Source: Rhizobium sp. BK316 (GTDB lineage: Bacteria; Pseudomonadota; Alphaproteobacteria; Rhizobiales; Rhizobiaceae). Taken from it: a stretch of DNA of 64,000 nt. Positions 27,123 to 35,140 of this stretch are shown here, piece by piece. The stretch covers positions 62,001 through 126,000 of the forward strand of contig NZ_JACHZR010000005.1 in NCBI RefSeq assembly GCF_014193695.1, read 5' to 3'. The translations under genes and the position numbers were made by a program. The notes beneath the pieces are model-generated. The model was not told the DNA's origin. It made no database searches and saw nothing but the letters and a program-made list of their open reading frames with translations. The stretch's first letter is position 1; every line of letters begins with the position of its first letter.

Positions 27123-27737
27123 ATGATCGGCAAGCTGAAAGGCACCATAGACGAGATCGGCGACGACTATGTGCTCGTGGATGTGCATGGCGTCTGCTAC
27201 GTCGCCTATTGCTCGTCCCGCACGCTCTCGAAGCTCGGTTCCGTGGGAGAAGCCTGTGTGCTCTTCATCGAAACTTATGTGCGCGAGGACCAGCTTAAGC
27301 TCTTCGGTTTCCAGACGCAGCTCGAACGCGAATGGTTCAACCTGCTGCAGAGCGTGCAGGGCGTCGGCGCGAAAGTGGCGCTTGCCGTTCTTTCGACCCT
27401 GACCCCTTCAGAACTTGCCAATGCAATCGCCCTCCAGGACAAGACCGCCGTCTCACGCGCCCAGGGAGTCGGTCCCAAGGTCGCGATCCGCATCGTCACC
27501 GAACTTAAGAACAAGGCGCCTGCCTTTGCCGGCGAGGCCATCAATATCGGCCTCAAACAGGAGATTGGCGAAGGTGTGGCTCCAGCCCCCGTGGCTGACG
27601 CCGTCTCGGCCTTGACCAATCTCGGATATTCGCGAGACCAGGCCGCCAACGCGGTTGCCGCTGCCATGAAGACGGCCGGCGAGGACGCGGACAGCGCCAA
27701 GCTGATCCGTCTCGGCCTGCGGGAACTTTCGCGTTGA
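27123..27737 (+). CDS. ruvA: Holliday junction branch migration protein RuvA
   Basis: Tetrameric junction-binding subunit of RuvAB. The 204 residues show the N-terminal OB fold (MIGKLKGTIDEIGDDYVLVD), helix-hairpin-helix elements (LQSVQGVGAKVALAVLS and RAQGVGPKVAIRIVTELK), and a C-terminal RuvB-contact domain (DAVSALTNLGYSRDQAANAV). Length and all three domains are normal. Confidence 0.97.
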   Translation: MIGKLKGTIDEIGDDYVLVDVHGVCYVAYCSSRTLSKLGSVGEACVLFIETYVREDQLKLFGFQTQLEREWFNLLQSVQGVGAKVALAVLSTLTPSELANAIALQDKTAVSRAQGVGPKVAIRIVTELKNKAPAFAGEAINIGLKQEIGEGVAPAPVADAVSALTNLGYSRDQAANAVAAAMKTAGEDADSAKLIRLGLRELSR

Positions 27738-27807
27738 TGCCACGGCAGGGTGTCAATGGCTGCCGCTTGGTGTATGGACTTGAGCAAGCTTTGAACGGAA
27801 ATGCCTG

Positions 27808-28845
27808 ATGACGGATGCCCGCCTAATAACGCCTGAAAAGCGTGGCGAAGACCTGGACACCACCCTGCGCCCACAGTCTCTGGACGAGTTCACCGGCCAG
27901 GCGGAGGCGCGTGCCAACCTCAAGATCTTCATCGAAGCCGCCAAGAACCGCAGTGAAGCGCTGGACCATGTTCTCTTCGTCGGTCCGCCGGGCCTCGGCA
28001 AGACGACGCTGGCGCAGATCATGGCGAAGGAACTCGGCGTCAATTTCCGTTCTACCTCCGGCCCCGTCATCGCGAAGGCCGGAGATCTGGCCGCGTTGCT
28101 GACCAATCTCGAAGAGCGTGACGTTCTCTTCATCGACGAAATCCACCGCCTCAACCCGGCGGTCGAGGAAATCCTCTATCCGGCGATGGAAGATTTCCAA
28201 CTCGACCTCATCATCGGCGAAGGCCCAGCCGCCCGCTCGGTAAAGATCGACCTGTCGAAATTCACGCTCGTTGCAGCCACCACCCGCCTCGGCCTGCTGA
28301 CCACGCCGCTGCGCGACCGTTTTGGCATTCCGGTGCGCCTTTCCTTCTATACGGTGGAGGAACTGGAGCTGATTGTCCGCCGCGGCGCCCGCCTGATGGG
28401 CCTTGGCATGACCGATGACGGCGCCCGCGAGATTGCGCGGCGCGCCCGCGGCACGCCGCGCATCGCCGGCCGCCTGCTGCGCCGCGTGCGTGATTTCGCC
28501 GAAGTCGCAAGGGCCGAGGCCGTCACCCGCGAGGTCGCCGACGAGGCGCTGACCCGCCTGCTGGTCGACAATGTCGGCTTCGATCAGCTCGACAAGCGCT
28601 ACCTCAACATGATCGCAGTCAATTTCGGCGGCGGCCCGGTCGGCATCGAAACCATTGCCGCCGGCCTCTCCGAACCGCGCGACGCGATCGAAGACATCAT
28701 CGAGCCCTACATGATCCAGCAGGGTTTCATCCAGCGCACACCACGTGGCCGCGTTCTGACCGCAATCGCATGGAAACATCTCGGCATGCAGCCGCCGAAG
28801 GATATGGAGGCTGCTCAGTTCGGGCTGTTCCGGGAGGACGATTGA
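27808..28845 (+). CDS. ruvB: Holliday junction branch migration ATPase RuvB
   Basis: Hexameric AAA+ motor that drives branch migration with RuvA. In 345 residues it has Walker A GPPGLGKTT (59-67), Walker B LFIDEIH, sensor AATTRLG, the arginine-finger region and a winged-helix C-terminus (MIQQGFIQRTPRGRVLT). It starts 70 bases after ruvA. Its TGA is followed directly by the TTG start of the next gene. Confidence 0.97.
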   Translation: MTDARLITPEKRGEDLDTTLRPQSLDEFTGQAEARANLKIFIEAAKNRSEALDHVLFVGPPGLGKTTLAQIMAKELGVNFRSTSGPVIAKAGDLAALLTNLEERDVLFIDEIHRLNPAVEEILYPAMEDFQLDLIIGEGPAARSVKIDLSKFTLVAATTRLGLLTTPLRDRFGIPVRLSFYTVEELELIVRRGARLMGLGMTDDGAREIARRARGTPRIAGRLLRRVRDFAEVARAEAVTREVADEALTRLLVDNVGFDQLDKRYLNMIAVNFGGGPVGIETIAAGLSEPRDAIEDIIEPYMIQQGFIQRTPRGRVLTAIAWKHLGMQPPKDMEAAQFGLFREDD

Positions 28846-29748
28846 TTGATCAGCCGGCGCAGCTTTCTCAAACTCATGGGCGGCAGCTTTGCAGGCCTCA
28901 TGGCACTCGGCGGATATGCCCTCGCCTATGAACCGCTGGCCCGGCTGACGATTTCCCGCTACAGGCTGACGCCGCCGGGATGGACTCCCGGCCTGAAGCT
29001 TCGGCTTGTCGCACTGGCCGATTTCCATGCCTGCGAACCCTGGATGTCAGTAGACCGCATCGCTTCGATCTGCGCCCGCGCCAACGAGCTGGAGGGTGAT
29101 ATAACACTCCTGCTCGGCGACTACGCGGCCGGCATGAACATGGTGACGCGTTATGTCCATTCCAGTGAATGGTCGAGGGCGCTGGCAACGCTCAAGGCCC
29201 CGCTCGGCGTTCATGCGATCATGGGCAACCATGATTGGTGGGAAGACAGAACCGCACAGATGAATGGTGGAGGCGACACCTTCGGACACAGAGCTTTGAC
29301 TGAAGCGGGTATCTCCGTCTACAGCAATCGCGCCGTCCGGCTGGAAAAGGACGGACATGGCTTTTGGCTGGCAGGTCTGGAGGACCAGCTGGCGCTCCTG
29401 CCGGGGAGGAAATGGGGCCGCAGCCGAATGCAGGGTCTCGATGATCTCGACGGAACGCTCGCGCAGGTTTCCGACGACGCGCCCGTTGTCCTGCTTGCCC
29501 ATGAGCCCGATATTTTTCCGCGCGTGCCCGAACGTGTGTCGCTCACTCTTTCCGGCCATACGCATGGCGGACAGATCCGTCTTCTCGGTTATTCGCCGAT
29601 CGTGCCTTCGCGTTATGGCGATCGCTATGCCTATGGCCATATTGTAGAAAACGGTCGGAACGTCATCGTTTCCGGCGGGCTCGGCTGCTCCATCGCGCCC
29701 GTGCGCTTCGGTATTCCGCCGGAGATAGTGGTCATCGACCTCGGATAA
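28846..29748 (+). CDS. Tat-exported metallophosphoesterase (YkuE-like)
   Basis: A 300-residue calcineurin-like phosphoesterase with a twin-arginine signal (SRRSFLKLMGG, then a hydrophobic core). Metal ligands are in ALADFHA, LLLGDYA, MGNHDWW, LLAHEPD and SGHTHGGQI, a complete dimetal set. The start is TTG immediately after the ruvB stop, with GGGAGGA seven bases upstream, so translation is probably coupled to ruvB. In Bacillus YkuE the related protein is also Tat-exported; the substrate is unknown. Confidence 0.85.
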   Translation: MISRRSFLKLMGGSFAGLMALGGYALAYEPLARLTISRYRLTPPGWTPGLKLRLVALADFHACEPWMSVDRIASICARANELEGDITLLLGDYAAGMNMVTRYVHSSEWSRALATLKAPLGVHAIMGNHDWWEDRTAQMNGGGDTFGHRALTEAGISVYSNRAVRLEKDGHGFWLAGLEDQLALLPGRKWGRSRMQGLDDLDGTLAQVSDDAPVVLLAHEPDIFPRVPERVSLTLSGHTHGGQIRLLGYSPIVPSRYGDRYAYGHIVENGRNVIVSGGLGCSIAPVRFGIPPEIVVIDLG

Positions 29749-29752
29749 TATC

Positions 29753-30265
29753 ATGCCCAAGAGAACCGTCGTTCGCCTCAATGCAGGCAGCCAGCGCTTC
29801 AACTACCGCATTGCCGGGCTCGGCTTTCGCGACGGGCACGTGCTTGTCCATCGCGCCGTTCACGAACCTTTCTGGACTTTTCCCGGCGGCCGTGCCGAGA
29901 TCGGCGAAACCTCTGAGGAAACGCTGAAGCGGGAGATGATGGAAGAGCTCGGCGTCGAGGTCACAGTCGGCCGTCTGCTCTGGACCGTCGAGAATTTCTT
30001 CCATTACGAGGGGCGCGACTGGCACGAACTCGGCTTCTACTATCACATGGAAATACCCCAGGATTTCCCCTTCCGCCCGCATGAGATCATTCACCGGGTG
30101 GAGGATGGCGACAACCATCTGGAATTCAAATGGGTACCCGCAACATTTCAGGCTCTGACGGCGCTCGACATTCCGCCCTATTTCATCTCCGGTGAGATCG
30201 AAAACCTGCCCACCTCACCTCGCCACCTGGTGTGGCGCGACGGTGATCTCGATGACAAGGATTAG
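29753..30265 (+). CDS. Nudix hydrolase
   Basis: A 170-residue protein with a complete Nudix box at residues 46-68: Gly46, Glu52, the REMMEE core at 60-65 and Gly67. It hydrolyses some nucleoside diphosphate linked to another group; the substrate cannot be assigned. The acidic C-terminal end (WRDGDLDDKD) is unremarkable. It starts four bases after the phosphoesterase stop. Confidence 0.87.
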   Translation: MPKRTVVRLNAGSQRFNYRIAGLGFRDGHVLVHRAVHEPFWTFPGGRAEIGETSEETLKREMMEELGVEVTVGRLLWTVENFFHYEGRDWHELGFYYHMEIPQDFPFRPHEIIHRVEDGDNHLEFKWVPATFQALTALDIPPYFISGEIENLPTSPRHLVWRDGDLDDKD

Positions 30266-30269
30266 AGCT

Positions 30270-30363
30270 ATTCTGGCAAAAGTGCGAAGCGGTTTGCGTC
30301 CAGAATTGCGTAAAAACAAAGAGATAAAGCATTTCCGTACTTCGAGGAAAAACCGGAAATGCT
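30270..30363 (+). repeat. Two-hairpin repeat, copy A, ahead of a DinB gene
   Basis: Hairpin 1 has outer arms ATTCTGG (30270-30276) and CCAGAAT (30300-30306) with inner GCAAA/TTTGC pairing. A spacer rich in A (GTAAAAACAAAGAGATAAAGC) follows. Hairpin 2 has arms AGCATTTCCG (30328-30337) and CGGAAATGCT (30354-30363). AAGGAGGAG follows at once and serves as the Shine-Dalgarno of the next gene. The same design occurs at 56461-56557. Confidence 0.7.
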
Positions 30364-30379
30364 CCAAGGAGGAGACGCG

Positions 30380-30943
30380 ATGCCGAGTTTCGATCCCTGC
30401 CGCATGTTCCGAAAGCTCGCCTATAACAATGCCCTGGCGAATAACCGGCTTCTTGCCGCCTGTGCAGCCCTAACGCCCGGTGAATTCGAGGCCACGCGCA
30501 CAAGCTTTTTCCCGTCGATCAAATCGACGTTGAACCATATCCTCACGGTCGACTGGTTCTATGTCGATGGCCTCGAAGGCGGCACCCTCGGCCTTCGCGC
30601 CTTCGACGTCGAAGAGCCCTTCGATGACCTGCCATCGCTCTCCGCAGAGCAAGCGAAGGTCGATCAGCGCCTTGTGGCCATCTGCGAAACGCTGACGCCG
30701 GAGAAGCTTACCTCTATCGTGGAGCTTCAGCGCGACGGCCGCGTCCAGCAGGAGCGCATGGAGGATGTGTTGAGCCACCTCTTCCAGCATCAGACGCACC
30801 ATCGCGGGCAGGTGCATGCCATGCTCTCGGGCAGCAGCGTCGCTCCGCCGCAACTCGACGAATTCATCGTCGATGACGATGCGAGGTTCCGGGGCGGCGA
30901 GATCGCCGCTCTCGGCTGGAGCGAGGAGATGCTGATGCGCTAA
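30380..30943 (+). CDS. DinB-family protein
   Basis: A 187-residue four-helix-bundle protein. The metal-binding histidines are visible in STLNHILTVDWFYVDGL and HLFQHQTHHRGQVHAML, the latter being the most conserved part of the family. DinB proteins include thiol-dependent metalloenzymes and detoxification factors; the activity here is unknown. The AAGGAGGAG before ATG 30380 is supplied by the edge of the upstream repeat. It is convergent with acvB and overlaps its stop by four bases. Confidence 0.87.
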   Translation: MPSFDPCRMFRKLAYNNALANNRLLAACAALTPGEFEATRTSFFPSIKSTLNHILTVDWFYVDGLEGGTLGLRAFDVEEPFDDLPSLSAEQAKVDQRLVAICETLTPEKLTSIVELQRDGRVQQERMEDVLSHLFQHQTHHRGQVHAMLSGSSVAPPQLDEFIVDDDARFRGGEIAALGWSEEMLMR

Positions 30944-32322
30944 CCCTTGAGGCGCGCCTTCAAGCCATTGATGATCGTCTTGGTCAAAAGATCATAATTC
31001 TCGTCGAAGTGATGATCGCCCGGCAGTTCGATGACCTCGCCGCCGACATCCTTGACGGCGGGGCAGGCCACATCGTCATCATCGTCCTTACCGTATATGC
31101 ACTGGACAAGCTTCGGATCGGCACCCTTGAGATCCTTGACGGGATCGCCGCCGGCACCTTCAGTCTTCTGGCCGAGCCAGCCCATGACGGAGATGACGTA
31201 ATCGACCTGATGCGACATCGACAGAAGCGAAATCTGCGCCACCGCCGTCTTCTCAGCCGGTTTCAGCAACTGATAGGTGGCTGGCAGGATATCCGCGCCG
31301 AAAGAGTAGCCGATCAGCAGGACATGTTTCACCTTCCACTGCTTGCGGTAAAACTCGATGATGCGCGAAAGATCGTCGGCCGTTTCCTGCGGCTTCCGCT
31401 CCGTCCAGAAATAGCGCAACGAGTCGATGCCGACGACCGGAATGCCTTCCTTCTGCAGCATGCCGCCCACTTCCTTATCGATGTCGCGCCAGCCACCGTC
31501 GCCGGAATAGATTACCGCCATCGTATCGAGGTTCGGCGTGGTGTCGAGAACGGCAAGCGGCAGGCCGAGCGGATTGTCGAAGGCGCCCGAAGCCGTCACC
31601 AGGTCGTCGAGCGTGTCGGCAAACACGGTCTGCGCATCATCGGATGAGTCGCGGATGTCGATCGCATCGTGGACCTTCTTCAGATTCTCGACATGGGCGC
31701 GGCCATCCTTGTCCGCCTGAGGCGTGAAGGTAGCGATAACAGGGTCCGGAAGAGTGCCGTCGGTGAGCCCATAGACGCTGCGATCGCCGACCACCTGCCT
31801 TGCTGCGGGCGTACAAAGCACCTTGGCAAGCGGAATACCCGCACGCGGATCGACGGCAAATGTCTGGCCGATCGTCGCATCAGGCGTCTGCGCGGCAATG
31901 GCCAAAGCCAGAGCGCCGCCCTCGCCGATGCCGGCAATGATCGGCAGGTGATAGGGGCTGTTGCCGGCGGCGCGCTGTACCTGCTGGCTCAGCGATTCAA
32001 TATCGGAAACCGTATAGATGCAGCCGTCGTTGAGGCTGACGTCGTAGCGATTGAGCGCTTCCATATAGGACGGAAAGTCGACGCCGATGACGACGGAGCC
32101 CTGCGAAACCAGACGGTCGGCCTCGGTCTTTTCGTAGTCACCCCAGCCGGCCGCATCGGAAATCAGGAAGACGGCGCCCTTCACTTCACCCTGCGGCAGG
32201 AAGATGTGCGGCGAAGGGATCAGGCCCGTTTCGAAACTTTGGGTGGTTTCATCGGCAGCATAGGACGGCACGGCCGCAAGCATGCTGACGCATGCAGCAG
32301 CAAACAGTATGTTTTTCATCAT
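30940..32322 (-). CDS. acvB: Lysyl-phosphatidylglycerol hydrolase AcvB (VirJ family)
   Basis: Periplasmic serine hydrolase that, in Agrobacterium tumefaciens, removes lysine from lysyl-phosphatidylglycerol and is needed for virulence. The 460 residues include a signal peptide (about 1-22) and two alpha/beta-hydrolase-like halves. The C-terminal VirJ-like half has the nucleophile elbow GYSFGAD with Ser340. The N-terminal half has GIGEGGA at 131-137, where Glu replaces the expected Ser, so it is probably non-catalytic. The ATG overlaps the lpiA stop, so the two are translationally coupled. Confidence 0.92.
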   Translation of the reverse strand: MMKNILFAAACVSMLAAVPSYAADETTQSFETGLIPSPHIFLPQGEVKGAVFLISDAAGWGDYEKTEADRLVSQGSVVIGVDFPSYMEALNRYDVSLNDGCIYTVSDIESLSQQVQRAAGNSPYHLPIIAGIGEGGALALAIAAQTPDATIGQTFAVDPRAGIPLAKVLCTPAARQVVGDRSVYGLTDGTLPDPVIATFTPQADKDGRAHVENLKKVHDAIDIRDSSDDAQTVFADTLDDLVTASGAFDNPLGLPLAVLDTTPNLDTMAVIYSGDGGWRDIDKEVGGMLQKEGIPVVGIDSLRYFWTERKPQETADDLSRIIEFYRKQWKVKHVLLIGYSFGADILPATYQLLKPAEKTAVAQISLLSMSHQVDYVISVMGWLGQKTEGAGGDPVKDLKGADPKLVQCIYGKDDDDDVACPAVKDVGGEVIELPGDHHFDENYDLLTKTIINGLKARLKG

Positions 32323-34925
32323 TTTCTCACTACCCCTTTCAATCCGCCCCCGATCAGAAATGTCGCATCCATCAATGCGATCATCGGATTGCCTCCTCCG
32401 GAAACCGCAAGATAGCGCGGTTGCCAGTGCGGATGAAACTTGGATTTGAAGGCACGAAGCCCCTTGAAGTTGTAGAAGCGCTCGCCGTGTTCGAAGACGG
32501 TCCCGCCGATACGGTCCCAGACGGGCGCCACCTCGCGTTTCGACATGCCGGAGAGGGGCGCCATGCCGAGGTTGAAATGCATAAAGCCCTGGGCGCGAAG
32601 ATATTCCATGATCTGCACGAACAGGAAGTCCATGGCCCCCTTCGGCGCGTCGGGCGAGAAACGCATGAGGTCAATCGTCCCCTCCTCTTTCGCCGCTGTG
32701 ACGAGGATATTGGCAAAGGCGACGATCCGGCCATCCTTCTTGAGAACGCCGACCGGCTGCGACGTCACATAATCAGGATCGAAGGCACCGAGCGAGAAGC
32801 CCTTCTCCTTGGCGTTGTGATGCTCGAGCCAGGCGTTGGAAACGGCGGAGAGCTCGCCGATGATCTCGGGGATATCGGCAGGTTCGACAACGGCGAATTC
32901 CAAGCCGTCGCGCTGCGCGCGGCTTGCGGTCTGACGCAGGTTCGCCCATTTGCCGCCCTTCATCTCGAAGGTGCGCAGATCGGCCACTGCCAGTTCGCCG
33001 AGCTTGAAAGCGCGCAGGCCAGCATCGGCGCAGTGCGAAAGCAGCGCCGGCGAAATCTGGTAGAAGACTGCACGGCAGCCTGCGGCGCGCGCCGCTTCCA
33101 CGAAGCGCCAGACCAGTTCCTGCACGGCATGCTGCTCGCCGATCGGATCGAACAACGCGATCCACGACCGGCCTTGCCGGCCATACATGATGAAGGCGTC
33201 GCCCTTTTCCGAGAACATGATGGACTTATCCCCCATGCGCACGAGATTGGCGTCCGCGCTGTCCTGCTTCTCGACGATCTCGACGGCACGGCGGACCGCC
33301 TCCTCATCCGCCGGCTCCGGCTTGAAGGTCGCCGGCCTCAGCAGGCTGAAGATGGCGATAGCCGAGGAAATGATGGTGATACCGAGTACGGCGCGCAGAC
33401 CGCGCGGCGCTTCCGCCGCGAATTCGAACTGCCACCAGAGTTGGTTGCTGTATTCTACGTCGCGATAGACGAAGAGCAATATGACGACCGCACCGACGAC
33501 GATCACCGCAATCGCCATCAGCCAGGACGCCGTCATCGCCTGATTGAGAAGCGAGGCATGACGGGTAAAGAGCCGGCGACTGACGAACAGGCCGAAGACC
33601 AGGAAGGCAAGGAAGGCTGCCTCGACAAGGGCGATCGCCTTCAGCAGCGAGAGTGTCAGGGCAGCGACGGCGGAAAACACAGCCACCCACCAGGCGCCGT
33701 CAAGTCGCTGGCCAAGACCACGGGCGGCAACGACCAGCGCAAGACCGAGCAGGCTGGAGAGGAAATGCGCTCCTTCCACCATCGGCAACGGCAGATAGTT
33801 GGAGAGGAATTCGAGGTTCTGATCGGGCGTCGGCGTCACGCTCGAAAAGATCAGCATGACACCCAGGAGCAGCGCCAGCGCCGACAGAAGCTGCGGCATC
33901 AGCCGCCCGCCGATGCGCCGCACACTGGAAGCGGCCGGATGATCCACGAAGCGGCGCAGCTCCGTGGCGGAGACCGCAAGGATGGCGATCAAAAGCGGCA
34001 GCACATGATAAATCAGGCGATAGAGCACCAATGAGCCGAGCACGGCATCGATATTCACCGCGCTGCCGAGTGAGGCGATGATGACGGTCTCGAAGACGCC
34101 GAGCCCCGCCGGAACATGGCTCAGCACGCCAAGCCCGACCGCAATCGCATAAACCGCCAGAAACACCGGCCAGCCGATCGCCGTCTGCGGCAGGAGCACG
34201 TAGAGCACCGAGGCGGAGGCTGCGATATCGAAGGCGGTGACCAGAAACTGACGCGACCAGGTGCGCGAATCCGGCAGGCGCAGCGCAATCGGCCCGATTT
34301 CGATTACCCGGTCTTCGCGCCCAAGCACCATGAGGGAACCGAGGACCGCCAGGATCGCTGCTGCCATGATGCGAAGCCAAAGGCTGTTGACGCTGATCAG
34401 CGGCGCAATTTCATCGGCGATGATAAGCAGCGCAATCGCCGCCACGGCAGCAAGACCGAGGCCGAAGGACAGCGTCACGAAGGCGATGATGCGACCGATA
34501 TCTTCAGGCGAAAGTCCAAGCCGCGTATAGGCGCGGTAACGGATCGCCCCACCCGACAGCGCGCCGAAACCGGCGGTGTTGCCGACCGCATAGGCGCTGA
34601 ACGCCGTGAGCCCGACATGCGGAAAGGGCAGCCGCTTGCCGATATAATCGATGGCGTTGAGATCGTAGAAGACGAGTGCCAGAAAGCTCAGCGCCGTGAA
34701 AAACAGGGCGAGCAGAATCGAACTCAGCCGAGTTTCGGCCAGTGCCTCCACTACGTCATCGTAGCGCACCTCGTCCGTCAGCTGCATGATCGCGTAGCCG
34801 ACGAGGCAAAAAATAAGAAGCGTGGCGAAAGCCGTCAGCGGCGTCCTATAGCGTCGGAAAAGTACTCCTGGCGAAAAGCCCTCTCCCGTCTCCGAATTCT
34901 CTTCCAACTCGCCGTGACCCGACAT
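32319..34925 (-). CDS. lpiA: Lysyl-phosphatidylglycerol synthase/flippase LpiA (MprF family)
   Basis: Uses lysyl-tRNA to add lysine to phosphatidylglycerol and flips the product, lowering surface negative charge. The 868 residues have a polytopic N-terminal half with about 13-14 hydrophobic helices up to residue 540. A cytoplasmic GNAT-like synthase domain follows (DKSIMFSEKGDAFIMYGRQG, LMRFSPDAPKGAMDFLFVQI, HFNLGMAPLSGM, FYNFKGLRAFKSKFHPHWQPR). Both halves are complete. ATG 34925 (MSGHGELEEN) is preferred to 34994. In Rhizobium tropici and Sinorhizobium medicae the lpiA-acvB operon is acid-induced. Confidence 0.93.
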   Translation of the reverse strand: MSGHGELEENSETGEGFSPGVLFRRYRTPLTAFATLLIFCLVGYAIMQLTDEVRYDDVVEALAETRLSSILLALFFTALSFLALVFYDLNAIDYIGKRLPFPHVGLTAFSAYAVGNTAGFGALSGGAIRYRAYTRLGLSPEDIGRIIAFVTLSFGLGLAAVAAIALLIIADEIAPLISVNSLWLRIMAAAILAVLGSLMVLGREDRVIEIGPIALRLPDSRTWSRQFLVTAFDIAASASVLYVLLPQTAIGWPVFLAVYAIAVGLGVLSHVPAGLGVFETVIIASLGSAVNIDAVLGSLVLYRLIYHVLPLLIAILAVSATELRRFVDHPAASSVRRIGGRLMPQLLSALALLLGVMLIFSSVTPTPDQNLEFLSNYLPLPMVEGAHFLSSLLGLALVVAARGLGQRLDGAWWVAVFSAVAALTLSLLKAIALVEAAFLAFLVFGLFVSRRLFTRHASLLNQAMTASWLMAIAVIVVGAVVILLFVYRDVEYSNQLWWQFEFAAEAPRGLRAVLGITIISSAIAIFSLLRPATFKPEPADEEAVRRAVEIVEKQDSADANLVRMGDKSIMFSEKGDAFIMYGRQGRSWIALFDPIGEQHAVQELVWRFVEAARAAGCRAVFYQISPALLSHCADAGLRAFKLGELAVADLRTFEMKGGKWANLRQTASRAQRDGLEFAVVEPADIPEIIGELSAVSNAWLEHHNAKEKGFSLGAFDPDYVTSQPVGVLKKDGRIVAFANILVTAAKEEGTIDLMRFSPDAPKGAMDFLFVQIMEYLRAQGFMHFNLGMAPLSGMSKREVAPVWDRIGGTVFEHGERFYNFKGLRAFKSKFHPHWQPRYLAVSGGGNPMIALMDATFLIGGGLKGVVRK

Positions 34926-35050
34926 CTCATACCTGCCGCAATTGCCAGTTTCGCGGGAAACTCTTTCGAAAGACGTAACATAAGCAACATGCAAGCTCTA
35001 TGAACCCTGTTGCGGCTACCCGTACCCGCGCACTTGCCGCCTCCTTTATC

Positions 35051-35062
35051 CCCAATTGGGGC
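35051..35062. promoter_or_regulatory. Palindrome upstream of lpiA
   Basis: Perfect 12-bp palindrome CCCCAATTGGGG, 126 bases before the lpiA start in the 215-base gap to the next gene. It could be an operator for the acid response seen in relatives. No clear sigma54 (TGGCAC-N5-TTGC) site was found. Confidence 0.3.
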
Positions 35063-35140
35063 AAATTTGCGCAGCACGCAGGCCTGAGTGCATTGCATTT
35101 TCGTAAGCCTCTCCTCACCCTCGATACATATCCGAAAAGA

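Noticed and set aside
28846..29748. A later ATG as the start of the Tat phosphoesterase
   Set aside because: It would remove the RRSFLK export signal; the TTG has a good Shine-Dalgarno and abuts the ruvB stop.
32292..34034. Long plus-strand open frame of 580 codons opposite lpiA
   Set aside because: The product is His/Arg/Asp-rich with no domain; it is the antisense of a clear MprF-type membrane protein in a high-GC genome.
35004..35140. Sigma54 promoter for lpiA
   Set aside because: No TGGCAC-N5-TTGC match with correct spacing was found in either direction.
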